A DNA stretch of 6,691 nt from NCBI GenBank assembly GCA_964442675.1, contig CAYUAE010000115.1, positions 1 to 6,691 of the forward strand. Reading direction: 5' to 3'. Source of the stretch: Methylomarinum sp964442675. GTDB taxonomy: Bacteria; Pseudomonadota; Gammaproteobacteria; Methylococcales; Methylomonadaceae. Below, piece after piece: positions 5,179 through 6,691 of the stretch. Numbering within the stretch: the stretch's first letter is position 1; each line of letters opens with the position of its first letter. Position numbers and translations under genes: made by a program. A model generated the notes under the pieces. The model worked only from the letters and a program-made list of their open reading frames with translations. It was not told where the DNA came from and did no database searches.

Positions 5179-5782
5179 GTTTTTTTTCTGCCTGGCTATC
5201 CGGTCTGCTGATTGCAATCAGATGTTGCAGACCGTAGTCTTTGGCGGCGGACAGCACAGCAATACTGTCATCCACCAACAACGTATTCTCAGTCTTAAAT
5301 GGATACGCCTGCTGCAATGCCGCCCAAAAGCCTGGCTGCTCTTTGGCAAAGCCATAATCATGTGAACACACGATGGCATCAAAAAACAAATGAAGCCGGG
5401 TCTTATCCATTTTCAACCCCAAACTATCGCGATGAGCATTGGTCACCAGGATAAGCCTGCGGCCTGAATCACGCACCGCCTGTAAAAATTCAGTGACATG
5501 CGGCAACACGGCAATTAACCCCGAGATTTCCTGTTTCAGGCCGGCAATATCCAGTGCCAGTTGCTCACTCCAATAATCCAGACAATACCATTCGAGCCGC
5601 CCCTCCATCGCGGCAAATTTTGGCACAAGCTGCTGCTTAGCCTGCGCCAGACTGAGGCCATGCTGCTCAGCATAGCGCTGTGGCACAAATTCTTTCCAGA
5701 AATGATTATCGAAATTCAAATCCAGCAACGTGCCATCCATATCCAGTAAAACGGTATCGATTTGCGTCCAATCCAGCAACAT
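5114..5782 (-). CDS. yrfG: GMP/IMP nucleotidase YrfG (HAD superfamily)
   Basis: YrfG is a cytosolic HAD-like 5'-nucleotidase that dephosphorylates purine mononucleotides, GMP and IMP in E. coli. The product from the ATG at 5782 has 222 residues, equal to E. coli YrfG as I recall it. It shows motif I LLDMDGTLLDL (nucleophile Asp14, acid/base Asp16), the family-typical FDNHFWKEFVP and WYCLDYWSEQLALDI in the cap, motif II LVTNAH (Thr114), Lys148 as motif III, and motif IV LLVDDS (Asp171, Asp172). The end IEDFRCLLP matches the usual C-terminus, so the stop at 5114 is genuine although it lies inside rhlB. A TTG at 5788 would add two residues, but AAGG lies six bases before the ATG, which is chosen. 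The gene follows the S41 protease gene on the same strand across a 92-base inverted-repeat element. Confidence 0.93.
   Translation of the reverse strand: MLLDWTQIDTVLLDMDGTLLDLNFDNHFWKEFVPQRYAEQHGLSLAQAKQQLVPKFAAMEGRLEWYCLDYWSEQLALDIAGLKQEISGLIAVLPHVTEFLQAVRDSGRRLILVTNAHRDSLGLKMDKTRLHLFFDAIVCSHDYGFAKEQPGFWAALQQAYPFKTENTLLVDDSIAVLSAAKDYGLQHLIAISRPDSQAEKKLIQSFPSIEDFRCLLPLPAVS
5201..5234. other. Intragenic hairpin just past the rhlB stop codon
   Basis: CGGTCTGC (5201-5208) pairs perfectly with GCAGACCG (5227-5234), and the 18-base loop itself contains the palindrome TGATTGCAATCA (5209-5220). The hairpin lies inside the yrfG reading frame, 22 bases beyond the rhlB stop and its following T8 run. 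No U-tract follows it on the rhlB side, so it is not a standard intrinsic terminator. It may shape the 3' end of the rhlB mRNA or be a coding coincidence. Confidence 0.35.
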
Positions 5783-5809
5783 AATCAACCTTTGGTGGTA
5801 TACAACGCA

Positions 5810-5901
5810 AAACGCACCGTTCAGCGTGTGCTCCTTATTCCCCCTCCCCTCCGGGAAAAGAGTCAGGGTTCAAAAACAGCAAGGGGCTGAACGGTGCGTT
5901 T
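5810..5901. repeat. 92-base element bounded by perfect 16-base inverted repeats
   Basis: AAACGCACCGTTCAGC (5810-5825) is matched exactly in reverse complement at 5886-5901. The 60-base interior is G-rich on the minus strand (runs of 2, 4 and 5 G within about 13 bases) and can add a CCTT/AAGG pairing and an inner TTCCC/GGGAA stem. No obvious target-site duplication flanks it and it encodes nothing. It sits between the S41 protease stop (5920) and the yrfG start (5782). It may terminate or attenuate read-through into yrfG, or be a REP/MITE-like dispersed unit; one window cannot tell which. Confidence 0.75.
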
Positions 5902-5919
5902 ATCGCCTGTTTAGCGCAA

Positions 5920-6691
5920 TTATTTTGCTTTCAAAATAGCGATTCCTTTCAATAAAGTCAGCGCTTCATGCAGCGGATAGTCTTTTACATTCAACTCAGA
6001 CTCTTTTTTATCGTCGTTTTTATCCACATCAGCCTTATGATCTTTATTGTTTGGATTTTCCAGGTGATGCGATAAATTTGACTCTTTAATCGGCTCAAAC
6101 CTGGATTCGGCCAATGTTTCCAGCTTGACTCTCGGCAAAGTAATATCCGGTTCGATACCTTCAGCCTGAATAGAACGCCCTGATGGTGTGTAATAGCGCG
6201 CCGTCGTCAGTTTTACCGCGCCGCCATTACTGGTTGGCAAAATAGTCTGCACCGACCCTTTACCGAATGATTTTTCACCCATGATGATAGCGCGATGATG
6301 GTCTTGCAAGGCACCTGCAACAATTTCCGATGCCGAAGCCGATCCTGCATTGATCAATACCACTATCGGCGCACCATTCAACACATCGTCAGGCTCTGCA
6401 TTAAATCGCATTTCTGAATTTTTAATCCGGCCCTTGGTATAAACAATCAACCCTTTATCCAAAAAGGCATCGCTCACATCAACCGCAGCATTCAACACGC
6501 CACCAGGATTGTTTCTCAAGTCCAGCACCAAGCCTTTCAATGCACCTTTATTTTCTTTTTTCAGGGCATCAATCGCCTCGAGCAGGTTTTCACCGGTTCT
6601 GGACTGAAAACTGCTGATTCGCACATAACCAAAGCCTTTTTCCAACATTCTCTGCTTGACGCTTTTAACCTTGATAACCGCGCGAGTGATT
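5920..6691 (-). CDS. C-terminal processing protease, peptidase S41 (partial, 5' end off window)
   Basis: This is the 3' part of a periplasmic or membrane-anchored tail-specific serine protease of the CtpA/Prc type, which cleaves envelope proteins, often cell-wall hydrolases. The frame stays open to the right edge. An ATG at 6648 is internal, because codons upstream of it read ITRAVIKVKSVKQR, the usual stretch after the PDZ domain. In the 256 visible residues I see FGYVRISSF, LVLDLRNNPGG (55-64), the nucleophile Ser119 in GSASASE, and Lys144 and Gln148 in FGKGSVQ. The 25-residue Ser-Lys spacing matches Prc and other S41 enzymes. RYYTPSGRSIQAEGI-PDI follows. A charged Asn/Asp/Lys linker (about 205-232) precedes the conserved end DYPLHEAL-LLKGIAILK. 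Signal peptide and PDZ domain are outside the window. In Pseudomonas this gene follows envC, a plausible but unseen neighbour. Confidence 0.93.
   Translation of the reverse strand, partial: ITRAVIKVKSVKQRMLEKGFGYVRISSFQSRTGENLLEAIDALKKENKGALKGLVLDLRNNPGGVLNAAVDVSDAFLDKGLIVYTKGRIKNSEMRFNAEPDDVLNGAPIVVLINAGSASASEIVAGALQDHHRAIIMGEKSFGKGSVQTILPTSNGGAVKLTTARYYTPSGRSIQAEGIEPDITLPRVKLETLAESRFEPIKESNLSHHLENPNNKDHKADVDKNDDKKESELNVKDYPLHEALTLLKGIAILKAK

Noticed and set aside
5783..5788. TTG at 5788 as the yrfG start
   Set aside because: The ATG two codons downstream has AAGG at six-base spacing and gives the family's usual length.
6646..6648. ATG at 6648 as the true start of the S41 protease
   Set aside because: The frame continues upstream to the window edge with typical S41 sequence, so the gene is truncated by the window, not initiated here.
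1..6691. CRISPR array, tRNA/rRNA genes, transposase or toxin-antitoxin pair
   Set aside because: I looked for spaced direct repeats, tRNA-like arms and small paired ORFs and saw none; nearly all of the sequence is accounted for by housekeeping genes and short gaps.

Overview
The window comes from a gammaproteobacterial chromosome and carries conserved housekeeping genes. Every recognisable protein aligns well with its Escherichia coli counterpart (compared from memory), and two gene orders are typical of Gammaproteobacteria: mutY-yggX, and rhlB divergent from trxA-rho. Base composition is moderate. A methanotroph-like (Methylococcales) host is only an impression; nothing in the sequence proves it.

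Layout, left to right. The first 38 bases are probably the tail of an upstream gene. mutY (adenine DNA glycosylase) and yggX (Fe(II)/oxidative protection protein) form a plus-strand pair overlapping by 7 bases. A near-perfect bidirectional terminator separates them from rho on the minus strand. Upstream of rho lies trxA (thioredoxin 1), also minus, with its own consensus sigma-70 promoter and a terminator. A good -10 box for rho sits just beyond that terminator, and its best -35 box lies inside the hairpin. Next is a small minus-strand lipoprotein gene of unknown function, then the divergent plus-strand DEAD-box helicase gene rhlB. The 3' end of rhlB overlaps convergently with yrfG (HAD-family GMP/IMP nucleotidase, minus). 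A 92-base segment bounded by perfect 16-base inverted repeats separates yrfG from a C-terminal processing protease (peptidase S41, minus) that runs off the right edge.

How the genes relate. Two themes dominate: protection from oxidation (MutY removes A opposite 8-oxoguanine, YggX guards iron-sulfur enzymes, thioredoxin reduces disulfides) and RNA fate (Rho termination, RhlB unwinding in mRNA decay). The right part holds nucleotide salvage/dephosphorylation and envelope proteolysis. No complete new multi-gene system is visible. The least explained items are the lipoprotein gene inserted in the rhlB/trxA/rho block, the 92-base inverted-repeat element, and the compact regulatory DNA around trxA and rho. 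All non-coding gaps are under 300 bases.
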